From Luidia sarsii (lineage: Eukaryota > Echinodermata > Asteroidea > Paxillosida > Luidiidae), in the NCBI GenBank assembly GCA_949987565.1, contig OX465111.1:9691202-9755201 (forward strand): a stretch of 64,000 bases of DNA, in the 5' to 3' direction. Below the pieces are notes generated by a model. It was not told where the DNA came from. It did not search any database and saw only the letters and a program-made list of their open reading frames with translations. This document shows, in pieces, positions 31,693-43,791 of this stretch. Numbering within the stretch: position 1 is the stretch's first letter; every line of letters begins with the position of its first letter. A program made the translations under genes and the position numbers.

Positions 31693-32725
31693 CCCCTCCA
31701 ACAGAGGTCTGATCGCTGCCTACAGAGGTCTGATCGCTGCCTACAGAGGTCTGATTGCTGCCTACTGAGGTCTGATTGCTGCCTACAGAGGTCTGATCGC
31801 TGCCTACAGAGGTCTGATCGCTGCCTACAGTGGTCTGATCGCTGCCTACAGAGGTCTGATTGCTGCCTACAGAGGCGGGTCTGATCGCTGCCTACAGAGG
31901 TCTGATCGCTGCCTATAGAGGTCTGATTGCTGCCTACAGAGGTCTGATCGCTGCCTACAGAGGTCTGATCGCTGCCTACAGAGGTCTGATCGCTGCCTAC
32001 AGAGGTCTGATCGCTGCCTACAGAGGTCTGATCGCTGCCTACAGAGGTCTGATCGCTGCCTACAGAGGTCTGATCGCTGCCTACTGAGGTCTGATCGCTG
32101 CCTACTGAGGTCTGATCGCTGCCTACAGAGGTCTGATCGCTGCCTACAGAGGTCTGATCGCTGCCTACAGAGGTCTGATCGCTGCCTACAGAGGTCTGAT
32201 CGCTGCCTACAGAGGTCTGATCGCTGCCTACAGAGGTCTGATCGCTGCCTATAGAGGTCTGATTGCTGCCTACAGAGGTCTGATTGCTGCCTACAGAGGT
32301 CTGATCGCTGCCTACAGAGGTCTGATTGCTGCCTACAGAGGTCTGATCGCTGCCTACAGAGGTCTGATCGCTGCCTACAGAGGTCTGATCGCTGCCTACA
32401 GAGGTCTGATCGCTGCCTACAGAGGTCTGATCGCTGCCTACAGAGGTCTGATCGCTGCCTACAGAGGTCTGATCGCTGCCTACTGAGGTCTGATCGCTGC
32501 CTACAGAGGTCTGATCGCTGCCTACAGAGGTCTGATCGCTGCCTACAGAGGTCTGATTGCTGCCTACAGAGGTCTGATCGCTGCCTACAGAGGTCTGATC
32601 GCTGCCTACAGAGGTCTGATAGCTGCCTACAGAGGCGGGTCTGATCGCTGCCTACAGAGGTCTGATCGCTGCCTACTGAGTTCTGATCGCTGCCTACTGA
32701 GTTCTGATCGCTGCCTACTGAGGTT
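31693..32725. repeat. 21-bp minisatellite, ~48 units, in the gypsy leader
   Basis: Unit gaggtctgatcgctgcctaca with variants attgct, ctact and one gaggcgggtctg unit that occurs twice. Period 21 keeps frames open for long stretches (IAAYRGL on the plus strand), but no ATG-led gene is supported. It lies between the primer-binding site and gag, that is, in the transcribed leader. Confidence 0.9.
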
Positions 32726-32860
32726 CAATCGCTTCATGTTGGCAATCTCACACTCGCTGAAGGAGAAACTGAATTCTCTGCACTAATACGGCCTACTTAA
32801 TTGCTACACTACGTCTGTCCAAGTTGAGTATTCATTTTCTGTTCTACTTTCCCATAGTAA

Positions 32861-32877
32861 TCCCACTCTTGACACCA
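32861..32877 (-). other. Primer-binding site of the gypsy element, leucine-tRNA-like
   Basis: The minus strand reads TGGTGTCAAGAGTGGGA two bases after the LTR end. Similar sites are used with Leu tRNA by gypsy elements of sea urchins (recalled, not searched). Confidence 0.5.
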
Positions 32878-32879
32878 TT

Positions 32880-34198
32880 TGTAGCGCCTTCGTAAATTAT
32901 AACGAAATCGAGCCAGCAATGAAGGCAGGGGGTAGGGAGGGACAATAGAGCCTCACTGACTCCTCCTCCACAGTTGCCCGAACTGTTCGGTAAAAAAGTC
33001 GCCTGATTGATTGATAAGCACAAACTGTACTTGAGCGGCTAAGCACAGCTTGCGGGAACTGGTCATTTTAGGAAAGTATCTCCTGGTCTATGGGGTAGCA
33101 AACAGAATTGAAAGAACATGGAAAGAGACAGGGTTGTAGCGTGAACGACAAAAGAACAATGCACAAAAATTATCAAAATCCAATTAAAACCAAACAAACT
33201 CCTACGGTAGGCAGTAACCACCATAAACAGAGGGACTATGTCAGGAGGAAATCCTCTATACCCAGCGGTGTGTTGCCCTAAAACGATGCAATCGGACCTC
33301 CAAGCGGTGTCCAACAACATCACAAATATTTACCCACTATTTACAGAAACATCTGCAAGACTAGTGACCAAAGAATAGTTCAAATAATTCCTCTTAGGCG
33401 GCCAATCAAAATTGTCATTCTGTGTTTTCGCCGTGGTGGCCGCGTTCTGACTGCACCTCGACTAGGAGGGGATTTCCTGGCTCTCCTGCCTACTTTACAT
33501 GGCAATGAAACTGACTAACAAAAGACCCTATTGTTATTGCAATTGCGTGCAGTATGCGGCGAACGTGGTGAACACACCAGATTTGACAAAGGCCTTTGAT
33601 GACAGCAGTTGCCGCGGTCAAATCGGCAGGAGATTTTGGGAATCACATTCGACCACTCATCACTACTGACCGTGGCTTGTGTCATGTCAGCTGCACTCCG
33701 AAATGGTTGTTGCAATGCAGATACAATTTTGCTTGAAGTCAATCATTTACAATAGTAGAGACTGCACTATAAAAATGAAACTTAAACCTTTCATGCATCC
33801 AGTTTTGCCGTCAAATTTACCCCAACAATTACTGTACGTTGTTCAGTGACGTCAACAAATTGTTCGGACAAGCTTGTGTTTTGCAATTCTCAACATTATA
33901 CTAAAACAATTTTTACCAACATACTATTATTGTCTCACATATTTTTGTGGAATATCTTATCTCTCGTCTGTGAAAGTTTCAAACCAATACAATCAATAAT
34001 ATCAACAAAGTTAGGGAGTAAGAAAGAGCGAAAATGTCACAAAATTCTGGGTCTCCACTCTTGATCTTGCGGGCGACCAGTCCGGTATTTACCGAGTCGA
34101 GCTCCGCAAGACTCGCATTTGCTGAAGCTGGCCCACGTGTTGCGAAGACCATACCATTGTGAAAATACAGGGTAGGAAAGGGGGGTTGATGGGCTACA
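32880..34198 (-). repeat. Probable 5' LTR of the gypsy element
   Basis: On the minus strand it would start TGTAGCCC and end GGCGCTACA, giving inverted TGTAGC/GCTACA ends, directly before the primer-binding site. Length 1,319 bp. The low end is well supported by the primer-binding site; the high end rests only on the matching inverted hexamer. No second LTR is in the window. Confidence 0.5.
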
Positions 34199-35715
34199 TT
34201 TTGAGTGGTCAAACAAAAAAGTCTGCTGAGAAATCTGGAAATGGCGACAAAAGGAACCTTTAAGTGACATTTTTCACAACATCTCTCTTGTATTTTCAGT
34301 TCATTTGGGTTTGGATACTGAAAGGTGACATTTATTCTTTGATTTTATCTTTGATTTTATGTGATTTGTTGAACGGAAGTTGTGCGTACACCCGTTTAAA
34401 AATGGTGTGTTCCAAGGTAAATCCTACCATCTTTGACATCCGGTAACTTTACGCCGAAGCTTTGTCAAATTCCCAGTACCAATGCGTGCTTAATGGATAC
34501 ATCCTGTATAAATTAATTTTTGTGAGATTTGACAGGTAAGAAAAGACCTTCAAAAGTATCTTTTCTTTCCAAAACTGTGCAGTTTATTTGAAGAATTACT
34601 TGTTTCTCATAAAAGATCATCTCGCTGTCTTCGCACTTCGATTTTGAAAAAATCACGACATCGGAATGCCAAACAAGTAACGCATGCAAATGCAATATAT
34701 GATAGAATAAATCTTTGACGGCTGTACACAGTGACCGCATTCCGGCCATTCCAGTGCAAGTGAAGTACTACATCATTCATGAGGTTATTACAATGACAAA
34801 AGATTACGCTGAGTGCTGCCTCATTAACTAAGCTTTGCATGGATGATTGGGGTGGCCAGACCGCGGTTTAGACGCAGCTTTGCCAAAATGGACAACCCGC
34901 GGTCAAACTGCGGTGACAATTTTGACAGGCAGCCTTACCAAGTAAGTGTTCGGAAATGAAGAGTGGGGAAAACTGAGGCTGGATGGCTGACTCGAATGGG
35001 AGATAATCAGGAGACTGAGAACTAAAGATGCGTCCATAACGGATGACAGCAACTCAAGAAGTGATCAGCTCTAGCTCTCCTCCCTGCAGTGCGTACCTAA
35101 CAACTGCTTAAACTTCCCGCTGGTAGTACACCACTACAAAATGTGCCTAAATAGGCTACCCTATTAACTTGAACTATAACCAGCCGACCAATTTGGAAGG
35201 GGGAAAAACGCACCATTAAATCGCACATGTGTAATACCCTGTTCAAAAACCCAAGTACCGGTACATTCCCGCAACTATGGCCTGTATGCAAACTGTACAA
35301 GATAAGATCAATACAAGCGTAAAACGGTACAAATATGCAGGCGCATTGAACTCTGCCAAGCCCATAACGTAAACAATACTGTCAAACTATGACCTCCATG
35401 GGAAAACAGCCCACTAACACAAGGTAAAGGCTAATTTTCGCTACAATAATATGTTATTGAATTGTGAAGATTTGGCAGTTTGCACCTTTCAATTCACTTG
35501 ACCATCCTTTGAGCCACTCAACAAAAACACATCAGGTACATGACAGGACAACAGGACCATTGTTATGTCCAAGTTTGGCACAAATATCTTTTGTCGTTTT
35601 CTGGAAAATCTGCGAAGAAAAAATGGCCGAAGAGGAAGAAGTAGGAAGCAAAATCAGAACAGTAGTCAGAATTTTTTGCTACACATAGCAGTAAAGCCCA
35701 AAAGAAGTTGCTCTG
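34199..35715. other. No gene seen
   Basis: Mostly unassigned AT-rich intron. 34,855-34,915 has paired accgcggt segments in both orientations. 35,480-35,690 contains phrases of the 810-bp family in decayed form. Confidence 0.5.
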
Positions 35716-35722
35716 GGCTTAA

Positions 35723-36138
35723 CCACTTTGCGCCGGGACCTCTGAATCCGGAGCTCCGTTGGCTTGACTATGGTATGCGACAGGGCCCTCCAAATCCGGG
35801 CACCACTATTGTCCACATTCTAAACAAACACTCTTTTCAGCTTAGAACAAAGCAATACGAATCAGTACAAAGACCTTTTTTGACGCAAGTTGCCACATGA
35901 ATTGCAAGATTACGGTAGCAGCAGTAACTGTGCAATTGTGGGACTTTTACTGTGGAGGATCGAGGGATACTGCGCTGCCGCTGAAAGCACGCGGGGAACA
36001 TTGTGTTTGCTTGCCACACAGCCCAACGGTCGTCGATCAAGCATTGGAATGTATTGTTCCGATTGTTTTAGTGAGATTTGAAAATGATGCATTGTTAAAA
36101 AAACCCGTATAGCGGTCATCAGCGCTGAAAAACCACTC
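35723..36138 (+). mobile_element. piggyBac-like MITE, internally deleted copy
   Basis: Starts after TTAA (35719-35722) with ccactttgcgccggg and follows, inverted, the full copy at 50505-51199, but lacks its central part. The right end is eroded (gcgctgaaaaaccact) without a clear TTAA. Confidence 0.65.
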
Positions 36139-36985
36139 ACTTATTCTAAAACCCCACACCTGATTCAAAATTCATGGGAATACCCAGCAGCTGATTTCAT
36201 AAAACATAAGTTGATGGAGTAATTCCACTTACCGTAATCTTCGGAATATAGCCAGCATGCAGTATATGCCACAGCGATCAAAAATGTTCGCGATAAGATT
36301 CAGGCGTTAACTCATAAGCTGCGTGAAGTATAAGACGCACCACCGTAACATTTCTTTAATGATGTCATATTATTATACTTCAAAATTTTATGAAAACAAA
36401 ATTTAGTCTATCTTATTTTAATGTGTATTACTAAATGTTCATGATTTTCTGTTTTTTTAGAAAACAATTTGAGTAAAAAGACAATGTTTCACAAAACAAC
36501 ATTTTACAAAGTATTTTTCTCAAGAACTGTTTAAACATTGTATCATGATGTTTATCGTATACCAAGGCCGCGATCCAGAGAGCGATCGTGTAACTTCAAT
36601 GCTCGTGGTGATCGCTAACGAAACACCAAGCCATCAGTGAAGCCATGATGTCATGTCTATTGTAGCGTTACAGTACGTAAATGCACAGTGGAGATGAAAA
36701 CCAGTCGATATGTGTACATTATGTGAAAAGACACCAGACTCTAAAAAGTAGACTTGTATCTTATCAGCCGTGGAGGCATGAACAAGCATATACCCTGTAG
36801 TATAAACAATTTCATGGATCATGTGTGGTTGCCTTTGTTTTTACACCCTGTGCGCTAATAAAAGTCTGGTATTGCGCAGTCGTGTGGCGCGTTGGCTTTA
36901 AGCAAGTTGGCAAGTTGGATAATTTTTTACTTTTTGTTTAATCAGGTTTAATACACTCAGTCCCCCTTCACAATGTTCCACAAAC
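36139..36985. other. No gene seen
   Basis: AT-rich, no recognisable coding segment or repeat. A decayed Penelope-type 3' end follows at 36,990-37,190: CT-rich block on the minus strand to about 37,125, then aggtcctgctagtattgcaa on the plus strand. Confidence 0.5.
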
Positions 36986-37399
36986 ATTGTAGGACATGGA
37001 TAACAAAGGACAAAGAGGAAAGCTGGTAGAGTGAGATCAAAGGGAAGGGCAAGGAGTAGGGTAGGGATTAGTGAGAAGAGGGGGAAAGATCAAAGAGAGA
37101 AGTGTGGAGGAGTGAACACAAAAAAAGGATTATTAGGTCCTGCTAGTATTGCAATATCAGGCTCACTAAATTTGGTGATTTTAATTTGAATATTTACAAA
37201 GATGGTTCCATATGGTTTCTTTGTCAAACTGTGTGAGAAAGCTAGGAAGTCACTCTTTCCAGACAGAGCCAAACGACCCCCTAACCTCATATCCACAAGC
37301 CGAGTTAGCTTAGCTCGAACCGGCGTGTTTACCTCCACAAGTGATGATCTCCTGGCTGCTCAAGCCAACCTCAGATCAGTATATAGTTCGTCTGTCGAT

Positions 37400-39033
37400 G
37401 CGACGAGGACCATCTAATCATCCTGGGGTTGGAGTAGTTTGGCTTGGCAGGTCCGCAGATGACTATAGTCAGGCCAATCCGTGCCCTAAAGAGTCTCTGG
37501 CAGTGTGGACAGGGAATACTGGCAGCTGCTACAGGGTTGGTAGCCCTGGGCTTCCTGGGCTGCCTACGTTTTACAGCTACTGCAGTCCTGTTGGCCTCGC
37601 ATACTTCTGCGCCCTTGTGAACAGCTGTTCGCCATGCTCCTCTGTCTTGGGCTGTCTGCTTTCATGTGTCAAGACAGGTGGTGTGGAAATGATTCAACTT
37701 CCTGGCATGATGCCGATAGACTGTCCATGTTTCGTAGCTGTACAGCAATGTGGTGAGAACAATGGCCCTGTACATTGTACACCTTGATGTTGGTCACTGT
37801 CATGATTCCGCTTGCCTTAGCAAGTCTGGCGTTGACTTCATCGTCAATGACGTTTCTGGAGAGTGTGCTGCCGACGTAGGTGAACATGTCCACCACGTTT
37901 AGGCGTTGTCCATTAATCGTGATGTTGGGTTCAACGTAAGGCTTTCCTGGAGCTGGTTGATGCAATACCTCGGTCTTCTTTGTGCTGATGGTAAGGCCAA
38001 AGTTGTTGCAGGCCTCAGAGAACTTGTCAACACCATGCTGCATGTCAGTCTCGGTGGCAGCGTTGATGGCGCAGTCATCAGCAAACAGGAAGTCGTTGAT
38101 AGTGTCAGTTGAAACTTTGGTTTTCGCATGAAGCCTCCTAAGGTTGAAGGCAGAGCCATCAGACCTGTACCTGATGCTGATGAATATGTTTGCATTACTG
38201 AAGGCATCTGTCAGCATGGCTAACAACATGAGGCTGAACAGGGTGGGAGCAAGGACACAACCTTGTTTCACACCGTTGGAGACATGGAATGGATCGGAGG
38301 TCTCGCCATTGTCCTGAACTCTTGCCAGCAAGCCATCGTGAATCTGTCGTACGATGGCGACAAACTTTCTGGGGCATCCATATGTCGCCATGATTCTCCA
38401 AAGACCCTCTCTACTGAGTGTCAAAAGCCTTGGTCAGATCGACGTAGGTGGAGTAGAGGTCAGCATTCTGTTTCTGACACTTCTCTTGTTGCTGTCTAGC
38501 AGTAAACACCATGTCAACAGTCCCATGTTCTTTCCGGAAGACACACTGGCTCTCAGGTACTGTAGGAGGCCTTGCTCAAAGTGTACGGTGAGGCAATTGA
38601 GTATGTTGGAGGCATCCTTGAAGTCCTGAGGCACTTTCCCTGAAGAGTGCTCCGCACGGTCCTCAATGTATCCTTCTTAGCTATTGACTTTGGGTCATCA
38701 AGATGAGACTTGTAGAAGCGACGCTTTTTCTCTAACAACTGCTTGATCTCAGAACAGTTCTCATCAAACCAGTTCTTATGCTTCCTGGTACTTGTCCCCA
38801 GGCACTCCATGGCTGTGCTGTACACGGTCTCACATAGTGCAGCCCATGCTTTCTCAATATCCTGGCCTTCCAGCAAAAAAGACAGTAAGCGTTGTTCCAG
38901 GGTGTCGGAAAAATAGTGTTTGAAGTTGCTGATTTTCAGTTTGTTGATGTCCAAGCGTTTTGGTGCTTTCACTCCTTGTGGTCGTCTCTTGGGACGGATG
39001 TGGAAATTGAGTTTGGAGACGACAAGTCGACAA
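37400..39033 (-). pseudogene. LINE (non-LTR) pol, 5'-truncated and decayed, with C-terminal zinc finger
   Basis: On the minus strand the frame begins in a linker (LVVSKLNFHIRPKRRPQGVK; WFDENCSEIKQLLEKKRRFY). It then loses part of the RT fingers, resumes at TLSREGLWRIMATYGCPRKF and reads NGVKQGCVLAPTLFSLM, FLFADDCAINAATETDM, GLTISTKKTEVLHQP and FTYVGSTLSRN. After frameshifts the C-terminus has CPHCQRLFRARIGLT, a C2H2-like finger also found in the LINE at 59,444. RT motif C is FADD. It ends at about 37,400 without a clear tail. Not functional: at least three frameshifts and internal deletions. Confidence 0.8.
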
Positions 39034-39039
39034 GTCGGT

Positions 39040-40300
39040 GATCTGTCCACCAATGCCTGGAAAGTGGTCAAACAGCTCTTTGGTAAGCAATCCAGTACTG
39101 TGTTCATCCAAGGTGCAGATCGGTTTGCCTCCTGGAAGTCTCATTTTGAAAACCTAAGCTCTGATAACACCTCGCCCACTCGAGTTACAATCGAACCCAT
39201 CTTTGTCACCAACCACCACTTCATGACTGGAAAATTCTCCCAATTCGAGGTCACAACAGCCATCAACCAAATGAAACTCGCCAAGGCATCTGGGTTGGAC
39301 AACATCCCGCTCGAAGTTTGGAGGCTACCGAAACCAAAACAGTGCATCATTCACTTCTGTAACGCAGCCCTACCCCGGGTAGAAGGCAATCACCCACCTG
39401 AATTGGGAATATCCGGCATTGTCCCTGTACCTAAAAAGGGTGACCTGACCATCCCAGACAACTATCGTGGAATCAGCCTCTCCCAGACTGCTGCTAAGAT
39501 CAACAACCATCTTCTTCTGAATCGCATTCACCTTGAGGTGGAAAGGAACCTCCGCCCCAACCAGAATGGCTTCCGGCCTTTGCATTCAACTTCCTCACAA
39601 ATCCTCGCTCTAAGACGAATAGTTGAGAAAATCCGAAACCATCAGAAAGAAGCTGCCATCATCTTCATCGACTTCCGCAAAGCATTCGACTCTATTGATA
39701 GACCAGCAATGTTTCAGATCCTAATTGCCTACGGAATCCCAGAGGAGATTGTAAAGGCTATCAAAAGGAATGTATGAAGATACAAGTGCAATTGTCCTCA
39801 CTCCAGAAGGTGAGACAGATTCATTATCCATCAACACCGGGGTTCTCCAGGGTGATCCTCTCGCTCCCTACCTGTTCATCATTGTTTTGGATTTCGTCTT
39901 GCGTAAAGCGATTGATATCACCAATGGTCTTACACTCTCTTCATGAAGAAGTAGTAGGCACCCTGCCCAATATCTTCCAGACCTCGATTATGCAGACGAC
40001 ATTAGTCTACTAGCTGACACCCTCTGAGAGGCAGAATCCCTCCTCCAAAAAATAGAAACTTGCTTCAACTTCATTCCTTTCCCTCAACGCAAAGAAGACT
40101 AAGTGCATGGTCATCAACTCATCTACCAGGTCTGACATCACCTCGCTCGATGGAAGGCAGACAGACTTTAAATATCTTGGGTCCTATATCAACTCGGCTC
40201 GCGATGTCAGTTGTAAGAAAGCTCAAGCTGAGGAAAGTTTGGCAATCCTCGATCCTGAAGACCACCAAGATAAAGTAATTCAGAGTGTCAGTAGAGTCCA
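39040..40300 (+). pseudogene. Second LINE pol fragment, opposite strand
   Basis: The main frame (38,920-39,777, real homology from about 39,040) reads KASGLDNIPLEVWRLP, ISGIVPVPKKGD, NYRGISLSQTAAKINNHLL, IIFIDFRKAFDSIDRPAMF (RT motif A), then after a frameshift SINTGVLQGDPLAPYLF (motif B), and at about 39,985-40,015 DYADDISLLADT (motif C). A later frame reads DGRQTDFKYLGSYINSA. This is another LINE clade than the one it abuts. It ends in the thumb region at about 40,300. Multiple frameshifts, no endonuclease domain seen. Confidence 0.75.
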
Positions 40301-40479
40301 TCCTCTATGGTTGTGAGTCCTGACTCCCTTTGGTGTGTAAATTGCAGCACAAATAAAAACACGGCACGGTATATAAATCCCCTCTTCTTCCTCAATGGTA
40401 CCATTTATGTACGGCAGGTTCCTTCAGTATTTCTCTCGGCTTCGAGCCGGTGAGTTTGGCCCGCAAGTTTTCCTCCAAA

Positions 40480-40686
40480 TTAATCCTCCTCGATTAAATG
40501 ATCTATACAAATCACGTCATTTCGACTGTATTTGTAACCGAATTTGAGAAATTTCTCAACTTTGATGGCCGTAGCCCACTTCCTAAACAACTCAGGTCTC
40601 TTGTCCTTGTTGGAAACTGCATGGAAAGATTTCCCCAGCTTTTTCCCGCAGGCATTTTGACATTGAAAGGCCTTGCAGTACACCAT
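40480..40686 (-). pseudogene. THAP domain fragment
   Basis: An open frame of 68 codons starts MVYCKAFQCQN and runs through GKSFHAVSNKDKRPELFRKW to DVICIDHL. The spacing fits a THAP zinc finger (C-x4-C ... C-x2-H), with an insert of basic residues before FH. It stops at once after the domain, so either an isolated exon or a transposon fragment. Part of the same sequence recurs near 9930-9965, which favours mobile origin. Confidence 0.55.
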
Positions 40687-40959
40687 CGTTCAGCTTGAGA
40701 GTGAATACAAACTGCATGCAGTATAGTAGGGGGTACCGGTACATCCGTCCGGGACCATACAGGAGTTTCCCATTGTGATGTCACCCCCCCCCCCCCCAAT
40801 GATTGGCAGTCCCTTCGAAAAGATGGCGGGTTGTGGGAACGCAAATTCGACCACTGAATTCCACAATTTTTCCCTCTTTATGAAACTCGTAGGTGAGTAG
40901 CACATAGGTAATTGTAGGTTGTTTTTAACACCCAATCAGATAAGCCAACATTTTCTCTG

Positions 40960-42600
40960 GGTTGTATTCCCCTTTAATGATATTAAAAAAAAATCATAAT
41001 AATTCGAAAAAAATTGTCAATCGGTGCCAACTTTAAGATTTTGACCATCTAGCACAATAGCTAAATGCCCATCAAATTTCAGGGAGATTGACCAATTGCT
41101 TTAATATACTGTATGTGTTTTAAAATCAATGTCATGTGACACTTGATGACATCATGAATATTTCAAGGATAATGAGCAATACAGGTAGGTGAGATTGAGT
41201 TCTATGGTATGCATGTGTTTAATGGCAAAAGTGCCTTCACAAGAAGAAGAAAAAATTAGAAACATACGTCTGTTGTAACAGAACGTGTAGCTTTTCCTTA
41301 TTTTTTTTTCCGAAGAAAGACCAACTTTACTTCCTATTTTGACTGGAAGGAAGGGTCACATGACAAGGCAGGTCATCAAACCTTAGTCCCTGAAACTCTT
41401 CTCACATGCTAGTAACAGCACAAGGGAGTTAACCGGTGATTTAATATCAATTTGTTTTTATTATCTAAAGATTAAAACTTTAATACCTCATTAATATTTA
41501 TGAGATGACATCATCATTACAATTATGGCAATTTTTGGATACACAGTTTCCCAACTTAGATACATGTCAATATTGATCCTGTAGGATCTAAGATCGTAGC
41601 ATGATTGCACATGCAAGGTTTGCCCCTTAAAGGGCGGTCATGTGACATCTCAAGCACACACAAAAAAAGAAAAAAAGAAACACTATTTTACTGTATATTT
41701 GGTGTAGGCCCCTTTTCGCATCGTTTTGATTGAATTCATGAAGGTGGCAACTGTGTTACGAACCTGTACCATCCAATCCTACCCCAAAAGGCACACCAAC
41801 ATCTCGTGCACAAAGTCTATGGGACTAAGAAATGATATTAAACAAATCATAATAATCAAAACAATGTTTAATCGGTGCCAATCTTCAGATTTTGAACGTC
41901 TGGCACAATAGCTAACTGCCCACTAAATTTCGAGGAGATTGACTAATGGCTTATACGTGCTTTATAATCACACATTTTGATGACGTAATGATTGCGTAAT
42001 TACATTTTGGGCCAGAGGGTGGTTCTAAACCATATTCCCAATAGATATCAAAGAAAAAATAAACAAATCTCTCTTGGTTGGTCAAATGTGCTCAACTGAA
42101 TGTGAAAATCTGAAAAGTTTATGACCTCATAAATATTCATGACACAGGGTCAATATCAAATGAGGGCAATTTTTGGATATACCTTTTCTCAACTATTAAG
42201 ATATAGTGTAAAGTTGAAACCAAACGAACTTGTACTTTCGCTAATAATGGAGTTTAAAAAGTGCTGTCACGTGACACGTGATGACATTTTCAAGACAACT
42301 GTGCAATAGTTCAGCAGGGGCTCTAGGCAAAGGGGCTCTATTTGCAAGTGTGTTCAATGGCAAAAGTGCCTGACAGAAAAACCAGGTACAAAGTCTAAGG
42401 GAATTTTTCCAACAAGAAAAAGAAGATGAAAAAAACAAATCAGAACAAAAACAATAGCTTTTCTGTTTCGGATCGGAAAAGCTAATTCTGTTTTGAAACA
42501 GAAAAGCTAAAAAACAGAACAAAAACTATAGCTTTTCCACTTCGCTGAAAGGGGCAGAAAAGCCAAAAGTATGCTTTTTCTGCTGAGACGGAAAAGCCAA
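40960..42600 (+). repeat. Long-form copy of the 810-bp family
   Basis: 41,268-41,460 has the leading palindrome (gtctgttgtaacagaacg) and the cttttcc block; the body continues through T-arm-like, TGACGTCA-like and cacgtgacacgtg blocks; four hairpin variants with tctgtttc or cacttcgc loops end it (42,455-42,600). The Pif1-like helicase pseudogene starts within 60 bp. Confidence 0.7.
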
Positions 42601-42659
42601 ATAAGGGAATGGTGTTTACAAAAGGTACACTACAAGGCAAAAATCATTTTACGTGTTTA

Positions 42660-43791
42660 ATAATGGTGGATCTGGAAAAGGAAAAAAATTCTTGATAACA
42701 TCAATGTATTATGAAGATACATGACTCTTTACAAGGACACTTTCTTATCCTGATGTTTCCAATAATAATGACTGCACCTACAGGAGTTGCATCATTCAAC
42801 ATTATTGGAAGTACGACATAGTGCACTTTCAATCCCAACTCATGCACACTTGCCTTATCAACCTTTGGGTGAAAAGAAATTAAACACATCAATGAATAAA
42901 TTACAAGATTTGCACATTCTAATTATTGATGAAATATCAATGGTTGATTACAAACTACTTGGTTACATTCATGGACGTCTGTGTCAAATAAAGCAAACAC
43001 ATGATCAAAAGCCATTTGGAAATGTAAGCATTTTAGCTGTTGGTGATTTCAATCAGTTACCTCCAACCAAAGGGAAAGCAATGTATCAGAAAGATGTGAC
43101 AGTTGATCTATAAAATGATTGTTTATTTTCAGTCCTTCACACTTCTCTCTTTGATCTTTTCCCCTCTTCACACTAATCTCTACCATACTCCTTGCCCTTC
43201 TCTTTGATCTTTCCCCCTCTTCTCACTAATCCCAACCCTACTCCTTGCCCTTCCCTTTGATCTCTCCCTACCAGCTTTACTCTTTGTCCTTTGTTTCTCA
43301 TCCTTGTCCTATTCACTCTCTCCCCCCTTCCTTCGTGTACATGTATCTGTTTTGTCCTTGTCACTCTGCCTTTGAGAAAGGTCCTGCTAGGATCGAAACG
43401 TCAGGCCCACTAAATTTTAAGATTGTTTATTTAAAGTAGAATTGATCAAAATAATGTGACAAAAAGATGTTTTACAGTTTGCTGAAACGCTAAACAGGAT
43501 TCAAGTGGGAAGTAAACAGGATAAGTTATTACATGTAGATGAGGATATGGCAACAAGAGAAACTGATAATTTGGATGATGCATTAAACCTATTTCCATGT
43601 AATAAACAGGTTAATGAATACAATAGGAAGATAATGTTAGCTAAGTGTACTGATTGTGTATGTATTCTTGCAAATGATTTTCAGAAAAGTTCTAGTAAAA
43701 TGTAGTCCTATAAAAGTACCAAAGAAATCATCACACATTACATTGCCTGACTGTTTAAGGCCAAGTATTGGTACAAGAATGATGCTGACAT
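42660..43791 (+). pseudogene. Pif1-like helicase fragment, interrupted by a Penelope-like insert
   Basis: Motifs in helicase order: Walker A NGGSGKGKKFLIT (about 42,663), [13 protein letters not shown] (Ia), [12 protein letters not shown] (Walker B, about 42,915), [17 protein letters not shown] (III), then beyond the insert QFAETLNRIQVGSK and finally IGTRMMLT (about 43,785). Two or more frameshifts and in-frame stops occur. Pif1-family helicases are encoded in Helitron transposons as well as by the host. No Rep/HUH domain is visible upstream, and decay argues for a transposon source. Confidence 0.75.
43129..43420 (+). mobile_element. Penelope-like 3' end with 12-bp target duplication
   Basis: Flanked by gattgtttattt at 43117-43128 and 43421-43432. 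The insert has the CT-rich block, tgtacatgtatctgttttg, the conserved gagaaaggtcctgctagg motif (about 43,373) and ends ctaaattttaa. It lies inside the helicase pseudogene, so it is younger than that sequence. Confidence 0.8.

Noticed and set aside
31860..32087. 75-codon frame of repeated IAAYRGL
   Set aside because: It is a reading of the 21-bp minisatellite; variant units add stops and no domain flanks it.
31693..32725. CRISPR-like regular repeat
   Set aside because: No spacers between units; it is a simple tandem minisatellite.
37341..37787. 148-codon plus-strand frame
   Set aside because: It is the antisense of the LINE C-terminus, whose zinc finger is visible on the minus strand.
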